From assembly GCF_002087235.1 (NCBI RefSeq), contig NZ_MUIO01000002.1, forward strand, positions 124,001-188,000: a stretch of 64,000 nt of DNA, read 5' to 3'. Position numbers and translations under genes: made by a program. Positions 8,846-18,217 of the stretch are shown piece by piece (the stretch's first letter is position 1; each line of letters starts with the position of its first letter). The notes below the pieces were generated by a model. It saw nothing but the letters and a program-made list of their open reading frames with translations. It had not been told where the DNA came from and made no database searches. The stretch comes from Pseudomonas floridensis. Its GTDB lineage: Bacteria > Pseudomonadota > Gammaproteobacteria > Pseudomonadales > Pseudomonadaceae.

Positions 8846-9604
8846 TCAGACCGGCTTGCGCAATAAATAAGTATCCATCACCCACCCCTTGCGCTCCCGT
8901 GCCTCGGCGCGCAGCTGTTTGATTCGCTCGCAGACGTCATCCAGCCGGCCTGAGATAAGTATTTCGTCCGGGGTGCCGAGGTAGGCGCCCCAGTAGATAT
9001 CCAGCCCCTGCCCCACGAAACGCTCGAACGAGCAATGAGCGTCGAGCATCACCACAACGTTGTCCGGCTGCCGCTCCTGGCTTGCGGCGATGCGGCGACC
9101 AGTGGTGATCGACACGGGCTCGCCGATGCGGTTCAGCGGTATACGATGCCGCGCCACCAGCGCCTGAACGCTGGTGATGCCGGGGATGACATGGTACTCG
9201 AAGACTTCCCTGCCCCGCGCCAGCACCCGGTCGAGAATGCGCAGAGTGCTGTCATAAAGCGACGGGTCGCCCCAGATCAAAAACGCCCCGACCTGATCGG
9301 CAGTCAGCTCGTCCTGGATCAAGCGTTCGAACAGCATCGCGCGTTGCTCATGCCAGTGTTCGACCCCTCGCTCGTAGGACTGTTGATCGTCCTCGCGGCG
9401 TGGGTCCTGGACTTGCACCAGTCGGTAATCATCGCCGGTCATGTATCGCTGACAGACGACCTTGCGCAGACGCAGCAGATCATCGTTTTCATAGCCCTTG
9501 TCGAGCAGGAACACCACATCGGCCCGGTTCAAGGCGTTGATGGCCTGCACAGTAATCTGCTCCGGATCACCGGCGCCCATACCGATCAACACTATCTGTT
9601 TCAT
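8846..9604 (-). CDS. cobF: Precorrin-6A synthase (deacetylating)
   Basis: 252 residues of the SAM-dependent tetrapyrrole methylase family. It starts with KQIVLIGMGAGDPEQITVQA, the glycine-rich N-terminal motif of the family, and contains LIWGDPSLYDST and VIPGITSVQAL. These fit CobF, which methylates C-1 of precorrin-5 with loss of acetate in aerobic cobalamin synthesis. The ATG at 9602-9604 has GGAG about 7 bases upstream; longer in-frame extensions run into the divergent promoter of mtlR. In Pseudomonas cobF often stands apart from the main cob cluster (family knowledge). It ends 7 bases from the convergent glycosyltransferase gene. Confidence 0.93.
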   Translation of the reverse strand: MKQIVLIGMGAGDPEQITVQAINALNRADVVFLLDKGYENDDLLRLRKVVCQRYMTGDDYRLVQVQDPRREDDQQSYERGVEHWHEQRAMLFERLIQDELTADQVGAFLIWGDPSLYDSTLRILDRVLARGREVFEYHVIPGITSVQALVARHRIPLNRIGEPVSITTGRRIAASQERQPDNVVVMLDAHCSFERFVGQGLDIYWGAYLGTPDEILISGRLDDVCERIKQLRAEARERKGWVMDTYLLRKPV

Positions 9605-9734
9605 GGTGCTCCACACGGTTTCGCAATTCACTGCACGAGTGATCGATCCTAAGCGTTTTTTCGGTTTCGGTCGGGCAATGATTCGAAAAATAAGGCACAT
9701 TAATGCCCTGGCAACCTTTGCAAACGGCCACGCC

Positions 9735-10640
9735 ATGATCAAAACAACAAGAACTGCGGACCCGTCCTACGAGTTGATGGACGATCATAACGGTCTGTCG
9801 ATCATTTACCGCGAACACGGCTTTCCATGTCCGCTGGTGCGCTGGCACTTTCACAAAGAGTATGAATTGCACCTGATCGTCGCCAGTTCCGGCAAAGTGT
9901 TCGTGGGCGACTATATTGGCAACTTCAACCCGGCCAGTCTGTTCCTGACCGGCCCCAACCTGCCGCACAACTGGATCAGCCAGATCGATGAAGACGAGGT
10001 CGTGCCCAAGCGCGACATGCTGGTCAACTTCACCGACGAGCTGCTGGAAAGCGGCAACCAGGTCTTCGCCGAACTCAAGACGCTGGCGCCGTTGCTGGAG
10101 CGTGCCCGCTACGGCATCGAGTTTCGCTGCAAGCGTACGATCCGTCAGGCGATGAAGCTGATGCAGAGAATCGCCGACTCCAGCGGCATGACCCGGCTGG
10201 GGCACTTCTTTATCCTGCTGGAGTTGCTGGCGGCCAGTGACGATTATCAATTGCTGTCCGGCACAGCGGTCACCCAGACGGCCGACGAGCACAGCGTGGA
10301 CCGTACCAACCGGGCGGTGGATTACATCTTCGCCAACTACAGCCGTGAACTGCCGCTCGAAGAAGTGGCAGAGTACCTGGGTATGAAGCCCACCTATTTT
10401 TCCCGGGTATTCAAACAGGCCACCGGGCGTTGCTTTGTCGAGTTCGTCAATCGTCTGCGTATCAGCAAGTCCTGCGAGTTGCTGGCCGATGGCGACAAGC
10501 CTGTCACCGACGTGTGCTTCGAGTCAGGCTTCAACAATATTTCCAACTTCAATCGACGATTCCAGCAGCTCAAAGGCATGACTCCGTCGCGTTACCGACG
10601 TCTTGCCGTCCAGCGTCTCACCGAACAAAACCTGTACTGA
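9735..10640 (+). CDS. mtlR: AraC-family activator of the mannitol operon
   Basis: 301 residues. The N-terminal part is a cupin-like effector-binding domain (HFHKEYELHLI, GDYIGNF). The C-terminal 100 residues form the two helix-turn-helix AraC DNA-binding domain, with LPLEEVAEYLGMKPTYFSRVFKQ and ISNFNRRFQQLKGMTPSRYR. It sits immediately upstream of and in the same direction as the mannitol transport operon, matching the P. fluorescens mtlR arrangement, where it activates mtlE transcription in response to polyols. The ATG at 9735 fits the domain start although the ribosome-binding site is weak. Confidence 0.93.
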   Translation: MIKTTRTADPSYELMDDHNGLSIIYREHGFPCPLVRWHFHKEYELHLIVASSGKVFVGDYIGNFNPASLFLTGPNLPHNWISQIDEDEVVPKRDMLVNFTDELLESGNQVFAELKTLAPLLERARYGIEFRCKRTIRQAMKLMQRIADSSGMTRLGHFFILLELLAASDDYQLLSGTAVTQTADEHSVDRTNRAVDYIFANYSRELPLEEVAEYLGMKPTYFSRVFKQATGRCFVEFVNRLRISKSCELLADGDKPVTDVCFESGFNNISNFNRRFQQLKGMTPSRYRRLAVQRLTEQNLY

Positions 10641-10829
10641 TTCACCCCTGCTCGCCACCCATCGTCTACGCTCAGACTTCGCCAACGCCTGTTGCAAGGC
10701 GTTTGCGGTACAGGCGCGGCCGTCAGCGCACTGCAAAAAAGTATCAGTCACAGTGCAGTGCAGGATTTGTCTTTCATCCCGAACGCCGTTGTAATCAGTT
10801 CACATCTTCCTGCCTCCGGAAGAGACAAA

Positions 10830-10837
10830 AACAATAA
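10830..10837 (+). promoter_or_regulatory. Possible Hfq/Crc catabolite-activity motif in the mtlE leader
   Basis: AACAATAA fits the AANAANAA pattern that Hfq with Crc binds in Pseudomonas mRNAs to repress translation while preferred carbon sources are present. It lies 43 bases before the mtlE ATG, somewhat farther than the usual position near the ribosome-binding site, so the call is tentative. Confidence 0.3.
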
Positions 10838-10879
10838 CCTGCCTTCTGCAGCTCTCTGGGCGTGGAAGAGGAGTGATCA

Positions 10880-12202
10880 ATGAAGACCTCAGTAAAAGTA
10901 CTGCTCGCCAGTTCCGTCCTCAGCACCTGTTTCATGGCCAGTGGCACTGCCACGGCCGGCACCGTGACCATCGCCACGGTCAATAACAGCGACATGATCC
11001 GCATGCAGCGCCTCTCCAAAACCTTCGAAGAAAAGCACCCGGACATCAAACTGAACTGGGTGGTCCTCGAAGAAAACGTCCTGCGCCAGCGCCTGACCAC
11101 CGATATCGCCACCAAGGGCGGTCAGTTCGATGTGCTGACCATCGGCATGTACGAAGCCTCACTCTGGGGTGCCAAAGGCTGGTTACAGGAGATGAAGGAC
11201 CTGCCCGCCAGTTATGAACTCGACGACGTGTTCCCGTCGGTGCGCGACGGCCTGTCGGTGGACGGCAAGCTCTTCGCCCTGCCGTTCTATGCAGAAAGCT
11301 CGATCACCTACTACCGTAAGGACCTGTTCAAAAACGCAGGCCTGACCATGCCCGAACGTCCAACCTGGACGCAGATCGCCGAGTTCGCCGGCAAGCTCAC
11401 CGACAAATCCAAGGAACAGTACGGTATCTGCCTGCGCGGCAAGGCTGGCTGGGGCGAGAACATGGCGCTGATCACCACGGTGGCCAACGCCTATGGTGCG
11501 CGCTGGTTCGATGAACAATGGAACCCGCAGTTCGACCAGCCGGAATGGAAGAACGCACTCAATTTCTACGTCAACACCATGAAGCAGTCCGGCCCGCCGG
11601 GCGCCTCGAGCAACGGCTTCAACGAAAACCTGGCGCTGTTCAACAGCGGCAAGTGCGCCATCTGGGTAGACGCCAGCGTCGCGGGCTCCTTCGTGACCGA
11701 CAAGACTCAGAGCAAGGTCGCCGACAACGTCGGTTTCACCTACGCCCCGCATGAAGTGACCGACAAGGGTTCTGCCTGGCTGTACTCGTGGGCCCTGGCG
11801 ATTCCTGCCAGCGCCAAGAATGCCAAGGACGCCGCCGAGTTCACGCAGTGGGCCACCTCCAGGGAATACGCCGCACTGGTCGCCGAGAAAGACGGCGTGT
11901 CCAACGTGCCGCCAGGCACCCGTGCTTCGACTTACAGCGATGAGTACAAGAAAGCCGCTCCGTTCGCCAACATTACTCTGGAGTCGCTCAAGGCCGTCAC
12001 GCCCAAGTCCCCTACCCTCAAGCCGGTGCCTTACGTGGGCATCCAGTTGGTGACGATTCCCGAGTTTCAGGCCATCGGCACCAGCGTGGGTCAGCAGTTC
12101 TCGGCGGCGCTGATCGGTCAGGCGACGGTCGACAGCGCCCTTAAAAATGCGCAGACCTCGACCGAACGCGATATGAAACGAGCGGGTTACGCCAAAAAGT
12201 AA
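10880..12202 (+). CDS. mtlE: Mannitol/sorbitol ABC transporter, periplasmic binding protein
   Basis: 440 residues. An N-terminal Sec signal peptide (Lys near the start, a hydrophobic core, cleavage after about residue 25 at ATAG) is followed by a family 1 sugar-binding protein fold. LFALPFYAESSITYYRKDLF is a typical ligand-region motif. A strong ribosome-binding site (AGAGGAG) precedes the ATG. It is the first gene of mtlEFGKDYZ and delivers mannitol, sorbitol or arabitol to the MtlFG channel. A strong stem-loop after its stop probably gives it higher expression than the membrane subunits. Confidence 0.95.
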   Translation: MKTSVKVLLASSVLSTCFMASGTATAGTVTIATVNNSDMIRMQRLSKTFEEKHPDIKLNWVVLEENVLRQRLTTDIATKGGQFDVLTIGMYEASLWGAKGWLQEMKDLPASYELDDVFPSVRDGLSVDGKLFALPFYAESSITYYRKDLFKNAGLTMPERPTWTQIAEFAGKLTDKSKEQYGICLRGKAGWGENMALITTVANAYGARWFDEQWNPQFDQPEWKNALNFYVNTMKQSGPPGASSNGFNENLALFNSGKCAIWVDASVAGSFVTDKTQSKVADNVGFTYAPHEVTDKGSAWLYSWALAIPASAKNAKDAAEFTQWATSREYAALVAEKDGVSNVPPGTRASTYSDEYKKAAPFANITLESLKAVTPKSPTLKPVPYVGIQLVTIPEFQAIGTSVGQQFSAALIGQATVDSALKNAQTSTERDMKRAGYAKK

Positions 12203-12212
12203 CCCCGCAACG

Positions 12213-12240
12213 GAAGCGGGAAACTCAGGTTTCCCGCTTC
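12213..12240 (+). promoter_or_regulatory. mtlE-mtlF intercistronic stem-loop
   Basis: A perfect 12-bp stem (GAAGCGGGAAAC pairing with GTTTCCCGCTTC) around a 4-base loop TCAG starts 11 bases after the mtlE stop. No T tract follows, so it is not a simple terminator. Hairpins at this position in other sugar ABC operons protect the upstream binding-protein message from 3' exonucleases (established for malE-malF); the same role is inferred here. Confidence 0.7.
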
Positions 12241-12286
12241 GCTGCTTTCAGACACAACCTATGTGTCATCCGGTTCGGAGCCTCTC

Positions 12287-13219
12287 ATGAAGACCTCAGC
12301 CATTCCTGCTCGTACGGACACGTCCGGCGAACTGCCCCCGATCAAAAGCCGTCGCTTCAAACCGGGCTGGTTTCTGGTCAGCCCGTCCGTCGCCCTGTTG
12401 CTGGTGTGGATGATCGTGCCACTCGGCATGACCATTTATTTCTCGCTGATCCGTTACAACCTGCTGTCGCCCGGCGACAACGAGTTCGTCGGGCTCGAAA
12501 ACTTCGAATACTTCGTGACTGACAGCGGCTTTCTGCCGGGTGCCGGTAACACTTTGCTGCTGGTGGGCAGTGTGCTGGCCATCAGCGTCATACTCGGCGT
12601 ACTGATCTCGGCGCTGCTTGAAGCCAGCGAGTTCTTTGGCCGCGGCATCGTACGCGTTCTGCTGATCTCGCCCTTTTTCATCATGCCCACCGTCAGTGCG
12701 CTGATCTGGAAGAACCTGATTTTCCACCCGGTGTCCGGCGTACTGGCGGCGGTCTGGAAGTTCTTCGGTGCCGAACCCATCGACTGGTTCGCCCACTACC
12801 CGATGCTGTCGATCATCATCATCGTTTCCTGGCAGTGGCTCCCCTTCGCGATCCTGATCCTGATGACCGCCATGCAGTCGCTGGATCAGGAACAGAAGGA
12901 AGCGGCACGCCTCGATGGTGCTGGACCGATCGCGATCTTCTGGCACCTGACCCTGCCGCACCTGGCACGGCCTATCGCCGTGGTGGTGATGATCGAAACC
13001 ATCTTTCTGCTGTCGGTGTTCGCCGAAATCTTCACCACCACCAACGGCGGCCCGGGCTTTGCCTCGACCAATCTGGCTTACCTGATCTACATCCAGGCCC
13101 TGCTGCAGTTCGACGTCGGCATGGCATCCGCTGGCGGCCTGATCGCCGTAGTCATCGCCAACATCGCAGCGATCGTCCTGATCCGGATGATCGGCAAAAA
13201 CCTCACCGACAAGTCATGA
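12287..13219 (+). CDS. mtlF: Mannitol ABC transporter permease
   Basis: 310 residues with six predicted membrane helices, the first at about residues 30-55 (PSVALLLVWMIVP). The EAA loop, with the consensus form EAARLDGAGPIAIFWHLTLP, interacts with the ATPase. It belongs to the MalF/UgpA-type inner-membrane permeases. The ATG at 12287 has GGAG about 8 bases upstream; an in-frame extension to 12263 lacks a ribosome-binding site. It is second in the mtl operon and pairs with MtlG. Confidence 0.94.
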   Translation: MKTSAIPARTDTSGELPPIKSRRFKPGWFLVSPSVALLLVWMIVPLGMTIYFSLIRYNLLSPGDNEFVGLENFEYFVTDSGFLPGAGNTLLLVGSVLAISVILGVLISALLEASEFFGRGIVRVLLISPFFIMPTVSALIWKNLIFHPVSGVLAAVWKFFGAEPIDWFAHYPMLSIIIIVSWQWLPFAILILMTAMQSLDQEQKEAARLDGAGPIAIFWHLTLPHLARPIAVVVMIETIFLLSVFAEIFTTTNGGPGFASTNLAYLIYIQALLQFDVGMASAGGLIAVVIANIAAIVLIRMIGKNLTDKS

Positions 13220-13229
13220 GGACCTTGCC

Positions 13230-14063
13230 ATGATGACGCTCAAACAATCACGTCGCCTGCAAAGCCTGCTGCTCGGGACCTTGTCCTGGCTCATCGCCGC
13301 GCTGATCTTTTTCCCGATCTTCTGGATGGTACTGACCAGCTTCAAGACCGAGATCGACGCCTTCGCCACGCCGCCGCAGTTGTTCTTCACGCCGACGCTG
13401 GAGAATTACCTGCACATTCAGGAGCGCAGTGACTACTTCCACTTTGCCTGGAACTCGGTGCTGATTTCGTTCAGCGCGACCATTCTGAGCATGCTGGTGG
13501 CCATTCCTGCCGCTTACTCGATGGCGTTCTTCGAGACCAAGCGCACCCGCGGCACGTTGCTGTGGATGCTCTCGACCAAGATGCTGCCACCGGTGGGCGT
13601 GCTGATGCCGATCTACCTGCTGGCCAAGACGTTCGGCCTGCTGGATTCGCGTCTGGCGCTGATCATCATCTACACGCTGATTAACCTGCCGATCGTGGTC
13701 TGGATGATCTACACCTACTTCAAGGACATTCCCGGCGAGATTCTCGAAGCCTCGCGCCTGGACGGGGCCAGCACCCGCCAGGAAATCTTTCGCGTACTGA
13801 TGCCAATCTGCAAGGGCGGCCTGGCGTCTACCGCGCTGCTGTCGCTGATTCTGTGCTGGAACGAGGCGTTCTGGTCGCTGAACCTGACCTCGTCCGCCGC
13901 AGCCCCGCTCACCGCGCTGATCGCGTCCTACTCAAGCCCCGAAGGGTTGTTCTGGGCCAAGCTGTCGGCAGTTTCGACACTGGCGTGCGCGCCTATCCTG
14001 ATTTTCGGCTGGATCAGCCAGAAACAACTGGTTCGCGGCCTATCGTTCGGCGCCGTCAAATAG
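13230..14063 (+). CDS. mtlG: Mannitol ABC transporter permease
   Basis: 277 residues, MalG-type permease with six membrane helices. The EAA motif appears as [20 protein letters not shown] near residue 175. It starts 10 bases after mtlF with GAGGA before the ATG, so the two permeases are made together and form the heterodimeric channel. The C-terminus ([13 protein letters not shown]) is characteristic of MalG-like subunits. Confidence 0.94.
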   Translation: MMTLKQSRRLQSLLLGTLSWLIAALIFFPIFWMVLTSFKTEIDAFATPPQLFFTPTLENYLHIQERSDYFHFAWNSVLISFSATILSMLVAIPAAYSMAFFETKRTRGTLLWMLSTKMLPPVGVLMPIYLLAKTFGLLDSRLALIIIYTLINLPIVVWMIYTYFKDIPGEILEASRLDGASTRQEIFRVLMPICKGGLASTALLSLILCWNEAFWSLNLTSSAAAPLTALIASYSSPEGLFWAKLSAVSTLACAPILIFGWISQKQLVRGLSFGAVK

Positions 14064-14094
14064 CCCCGGCCCACAGAATAAAAAGGAGTCCATC

Positions 14095-15201
14095 ATGGCT
14101 AACCTCAGCATCAGAAATCTGCAAAAAGGCTTCGACGGTCATCAAATCATCAAGGGCATCGACCTGGACGTGAAAGACCGTGAATTCGTGGTCTTCGTCG
14201 GCCCGTCGGGCTGCGGCAAGTCCACCCTGCTACGACTGATCGCGGGCCTCGAGGAGGTCTCCTCCGGCACCATCGAACTCGATGGTCGCGATATCACTCA
14301 GGTCACTCCGGCCAAGCGCGATCTGGCGATGGTGTTCCAGACGTACGCCCTGTATCCGCACATGACCGTCGGCAAGAACCTGTCGTTCGCTCTGGATCTG
14401 GCGGGCGGCAACAAGGCCGACATCAAGAAAAAGGTCGATGAAGCGGCGCGCATTCTGGAGCTGGGCCCGCTGCTGGAGCGCAAGCCCAAGCAGCTGTCGG
14501 GCGGACAACGCCAGCGGGTCGCCATTGGCCGCGCCATCGTGCGCAATCCGAAGATCTTTTTGTTCGACGAACCGCTGTCCAACCTTGATGCCGCGCTGCG
14601 CGTGCAGACTCGCCTAGAGCTGTCGCGCCTGCACAAGGAGCTGCAAGCGACCATGATCTACGTGACCCACGATCAGGTCGAAGCCATGACCCTCGCCGAC
14701 AAAGTGGTGGTTCTCAATGGCGGCAGGGTCGAACAGGTCGGCTCGCCGCTGGACCTGTATCACCACCCTGCCAACCTGTTCGTGGCCGGTTTTCTCGGCA
14801 CACCGAAAATGGGCTTCCTCAAAGGCAGCATCCGGCGGATCGACGCCAGCAGCTGCGACGTCGAGCTCGATGCCGGTACCACCGTGACCCTGCCCGTCAG
14901 CCGCGCCGGTCTGGCGGTCGGCGCGCCAGTGACGCTGGGCATCCGCCCCGAGCACCTGGACATCGCCCAGAGCGGCGATTGCCAGTTGCAGGTGATTGCC
15001 GACGTCAGTGAGCGACTGGGCAGCGACACCTTCTGCCACGTAAGAACCCGTTCGGGCGAGGCGCTGACCATGCGGATTCGCGGCGACCTGGCCAGCCAAT
15101 ATGGCGAAACACTGAGCCTGCACCTGGACAGCGCCCACTGCCACCTGTTCGACGCTGACGGCCTGGTCATTCCCAAAGCCCTGCAGACCGTTGCCGCCTG
15201 A
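14095..15201 (+). CDS. mtlK: Mannitol ABC transporter ATP-binding protein
   Basis: 368 residues. Walker [11 protein letters not shown]-loop [11 protein letters not shown], signature LSGGQRQR, Walker [13 protein letters not shown] and H-loop THDQ are all intact. A C-terminal TOBE/MOP-type regulatory domain (about 240-365) is typical of MalK/UgpC ATPases. AAAAGGAG precedes the ATG. It energises MtlFG-mediated polyol import on the cytoplasmic face. Confidence 0.95.
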   Translation: MANLSIRNLQKGFDGHQIIKGIDLDVKDREFVVFVGPSGCGKSTLLRLIAGLEEVSSGTIELDGRDITQVTPAKRDLAMVFQTYALYPHMTVGKNLSFALDLAGGNKADIKKKVDEAARILELGPLLERKPKQLSGGQRQRVAIGRAIVRNPKIFLFDEPLSNLDAALRVQTRLELSRLHKELQATMIYVTHDQVEAMTLADKVVVLNGGRVEQVGSPLDLYHHPANLFVAGFLGTPKMGFLKGSIRRIDASSCDVELDAGTTVTLPVSRAGLAVGAPVTLGIRPEHLDIAQSGDCQLQVIADVSERLGSDTFCHVRTRSGEALTMRIRGDLASQYGETLSLHLDSAHCHLFDADGLVIPKALQTVAA

Positions 15202-15219
15202 GTCCTGGAGAGTCCTGTC

Positions 15220-16692
15220 ATGAAATTGAACAAACAGAACCTGTCGCGCCTGGGTGCCGATATCGATTTGCCGACCTATTCGGCGACCGACACGCGCCAA
15301 GGCATCGCCCATATCGGCGTCGGTGGTTTTCATCGTGCCCATCAGGCGTTTTACACCGATGCACTGATGAACACCGGCGAAGGCCTGGACTGGAGCATCT
15401 GCGGGGTCGGGCTGCGCCCCGAAGACCGTGCGGTCCGGGACGCCCTCGCCCAGCAGGATTATCTGTACACGCTCTATGAGCTGGGTGACACACCGGACAC
15501 CAAAACCCGCGTCATCGCCTCGATCAGCGGCATGCTGCTGGCTGAAGACAGTCCGCAGGCATTGATCGACAAGCTGAGCAGCCCGGACATCCGTATCGTA
15601 TCGCTGACGATCACTGAGGGCGGTTATTGCATCGATGACAGCAACGGTCAGTTCATGGCGCATCTGCCGCAAATCCGGCACGACCTGGCGAATCCGGACA
15701 GCCCGAAAACCGTATTCGGCTTTCTCTGCGCGGCACTGGCAAGACGTCGCGCCGAAGGGACTGCGGCCTTCACCTTGATGTCCTGCGATAACCTGCCACA
15801 CAACGGCGCGGTGACCCGCAAGGCGCTGCTGTCGTTCGCCGCTCTGCGCGACGCCGATCTGCACGACTGGGTGGCTGAACACGTAAGCTTTCCCAACGCC
15901 ATGGTCGACCGCATCACACCCATGACCAGCGCGGCACACCGCTTGAAGCTGGCAGACGAAAAACACATCGACGACGCCTGGCCGGTGGTCTGCGAACCTT
16001 TCGTGCAATGGGTACTGGAAGACAAATTCGTCAACGGCCGGCCGGCTTGGGAACACGTCGGCGTGCAGTTCACCGATGACGTGACACCGTACGAAGAAAT
16101 GAAAATCAAGCTGCTCAACGGCAGCCACCTGGCCCTGACCTATCTGGGTTTTCTCAAAGGTTACCGCTTCGTCCACGAGACCATGAATGACCCGTTGTTC
16201 GTGAGTTACATCCGCGCCTACATGGACCTTGACGTCACCCCGCAACTGGCATCGGTGCCCGGCATCGACCTGGAAAGCTACAAGGACACGCTGATCGAAC
16301 GCTTTTCCAATCAGGCCATCGCCGACCAGTTGGAAAGGGTCTGCTCGGACGGGTCGTCGAAGTTTCCGAAGTTCACGATTCCAACCATCAATCGCCTGAT
16401 CGTCGACCAAGGCAATCTCGAACGCGCTTCGCTGGTGGTAGCCGCCTGGGCGCTGTACCTCAAAGGCGTGGACGAAAACGGCGTGACCTACAAAATTCCC
16501 GACCCACGCGCTGAGTTTTGCCAGGGCCTGGTCACCGACGATGCCTTGATCTCCAAACGCTTGCTGCAGGTCGAGGAAATCTTCGGCCTGGCCATCCCCC
16601 AGTCCGCGCCCTTCGTTGCCGCGTTCGAACAGAACCTGGCCGACCTGCGTGAACTGGGCGTCAGCGCCACCCTGAAAAAACTATTGGCCTAG
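15220..16692 (+). CDS. mtlD: Mannitol 2-dehydrogenase
   Basis: 490 residues, polyol-specific long-chain dehydrogenase. The N-terminal NAD-binding region has IAHIGVGGFHRAHQ, and the catalytic Lys is probably in the KIKLLNGSHLALTYLG motif conserved in the family. It oxidises D-mannitol to D-fructose, with D-arabitol and sorbitol also used by Pseudomonas homologues. It lies directly after the transporter genes with a 18-base gap, so import and oxidation are co-expressed. Confidence 0.95.
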   Translation: MKLNKQNLSRLGADIDLPTYSATDTRQGIAHIGVGGFHRAHQAFYTDALMNTGEGLDWSICGVGLRPEDRAVRDALAQQDYLYTLYELGDTPDTKTRVIASISGMLLAEDSPQALIDKLSSPDIRIVSLTITEGGYCIDDSNGQFMAHLPQIRHDLANPDSPKTVFGFLCAALARRRAEGTAAFTLMSCDNLPHNGAVTRKALLSFAALRDADLHDWVAEHVSFPNAMVDRITPMTSAAHRLKLADEKHIDDAWPVVCEPFVQWVLEDKFVNGRPAWEHVGVQFTDDVTPYEEMKIKLLNGSHLALTYLGFLKGYRFVHETMNDPLFVSYIRAYMDLDVTPQLASVPGIDLESYKDTLIERFSNQAIADQLERVCSDGSSKFPKFTIPTINRLIVDQGNLERASLVVAAWALYLKGVDENGVTYKIPDPRAEFCQGLVTDDALISKRLLQVEEIFGLAIPQSAPFVAAFEQNLADLRELGVSATLKKLLA

Positions 16693-16710
16693 AGCCTCTG
16701 AGGGACACCT

Positions 16711-18192
16711 ATGTTTCTTGGAATCGATTGCGGCACCCAAGGCACCAAAGCCTTGGTGCTGGACGCAGACAGCGGTCAGGTGCTGGGCGAAGGCTCGGCT
16801 CCCCACAGCCTGATCAGCGACCACAACGGCCGCCGCGAGCAGGACGTCCAGCAATGGCTGACCGCGCTGCAACACGCGGTCGGCGACGCACTGACGCAAG
16901 CCGGGATTTCCGGACAGCAGATCAAAGGCGTCGGCGTTTCCGGCCAGCAGCACGGGCTGGTGTTGCTGGACGAACAAGGCCAGGTGCTGCGCCCAGCCAA
17001 ACTGTGGTGCGACACCGAGACCGCGCCGGAGAATCAGCGTCTGCTTGACCATTTAGGCGGTGAACAGGGCTCGCTGGAGCGTCTGGGCCTGGTCATCGCG
17101 CCCGGCTACACCGTCTCGAAACTGTTGTGGACCAAGGAGCAGCACCCTCAGTTGTTCGAGCGGATCGACAAGATTCTGCTGCCCCATGACTACCTGAACT
17201 ACTGGCTGACCGGCCACTGCCGCACCGAGTTCGGCGACGCCTCGGGCACGGGTTATTTCAATGTGCGCACACGTGAATGGGACCTGCCGCTACTGGCGCA
17301 CATCGACCCGAGTGGCCGTCTTGAAAAGGCGCTTCCGCCCTTGCTCGACGCTGACCACGCTGTCGGCACTCTGCGCCCGGAAATCGCCCGCCTGCTGGAC
17401 CTCAATCCGCTGGCGCTGGTTTCCAGCGGCGGCGGTGACAACATGATGGGCGCAATCGGCACCGGCAACATTCAGCCAGGCCTGATCACCATGAGTCTGG
17501 GCTCATCTGGCACTGTGTATGCGTTTGCCGATCAACCTGCGGTCAGTGAGCATGGGGCCGTTGCAACCTTCTGTTCGTCATCCGGCGGCTGGCTGCCGCT
17601 GATCTGCACCATGAACCTGACCAATGCCACGACTGCGCTGCGTGAGCTGTTCGCACTGGACATCGCCGCGTTCAACAATGCGGTGGCCAGCGCGCCCATC
17701 GGCGCGGAAGGCATGCTGATGCTGCCGTTCCTCAATGGCGAGCGGGTGCCCGCCCTGCCCGACGCCACCGGCAGCATTCTCGGCCTGGACAGCACCAACC
17801 TGACTCAGGCCAATCTGTGCCGGGCTGCGGTGGAAGGCACCACTTTCGGCCTGCGTTACGGACTGGACCTGCTGCGCGCCAGCGGCATCAAGAGCGAGAG
17901 AATTCGTCTGATCGGCGGCGGTTCGAAAAGCGCCGTGTGGCGGCAGATCGTTGCCGACATCATGGACACCCCCGTCATCTGCACCGGTTATGCAGAAGCA
18001 GCGGCGTTGGGCGCGGCGATACAGGCGGCCTGGTGCTGCTCGACCGCCAGCGATCAGCCCGCCGATCTCAAGGCGCTGTGCGAACGGTGCGTGCGCCTGG
18101 ACCCTGCCAGCGAAACACGTCCGATTGCACAGAACGTGGGCGCTTACCAACAGGTCTATCAGCGTTATCGAGACCAATTACGAGCAGTTTGA
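16711..18192 (+). CDS. mtlY: Xylulokinase
   Basis: 493 residues of the FGGY carbohydrate kinase family. The N-terminus shows the phosphate-binding FLGIDCGTQGTKALV; GVGVSGQQHGLV and the C-terminal RLIGGGSKSAVWRQI complete the ATP-binding fold. It phosphorylates D-xylulose formed from D-arabitol by the dehydrogenase. Its position between mtlD and mtlZ matches the mannitol operon of P. fluorescens. Length is normal for the family. Confidence 0.94.
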   Translation: MFLGIDCGTQGTKALVLDADSGQVLGEGSAPHSLISDHNGRREQDVQQWLTALQHAVGDALTQAGISGQQIKGVGVSGQQHGLVLLDEQGQVLRPAKLWCDTETAPENQRLLDHLGGEQGSLERLGLVIAPGYTVSKLLWTKEQHPQLFERIDKILLPHDYLNYWLTGHCRTEFGDASGTGYFNVRTREWDLPLLAHIDPSGRLEKALPPLLDADHAVGTLRPEIARLLDLNPLALVSSGGGDNMMGAIGTGNIQPGLITMSLGSSGTVYAFADQPAVSEHGAVATFCSSSGGWLPLICTMNLTNATTALRELFALDIAAFNNAVASAPIGAEGMLMLPFLNGERVPALPDATGSILGLDSTNLTQANLCRAAVEGTTFGLRYGLDLLRASGIKSERIRLIGGGSKSAVWRQIVADIMDTPVICTGYAEAAALGAAIQAAWCCSTASDQPADLKALCERCVRLDPASETRPIAQNVGAYQQVYQRYRDQLRAV

Positions 18193-18217
18193 ACCTGCCT
18201 TTTTTCACGGAGCACTT

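Noticed and set aside
14614..16410. 598-codon open frame on the minus strand
   Set aside because: Antisense to mtlK and mtlD; no domain or ribosome-binding site.
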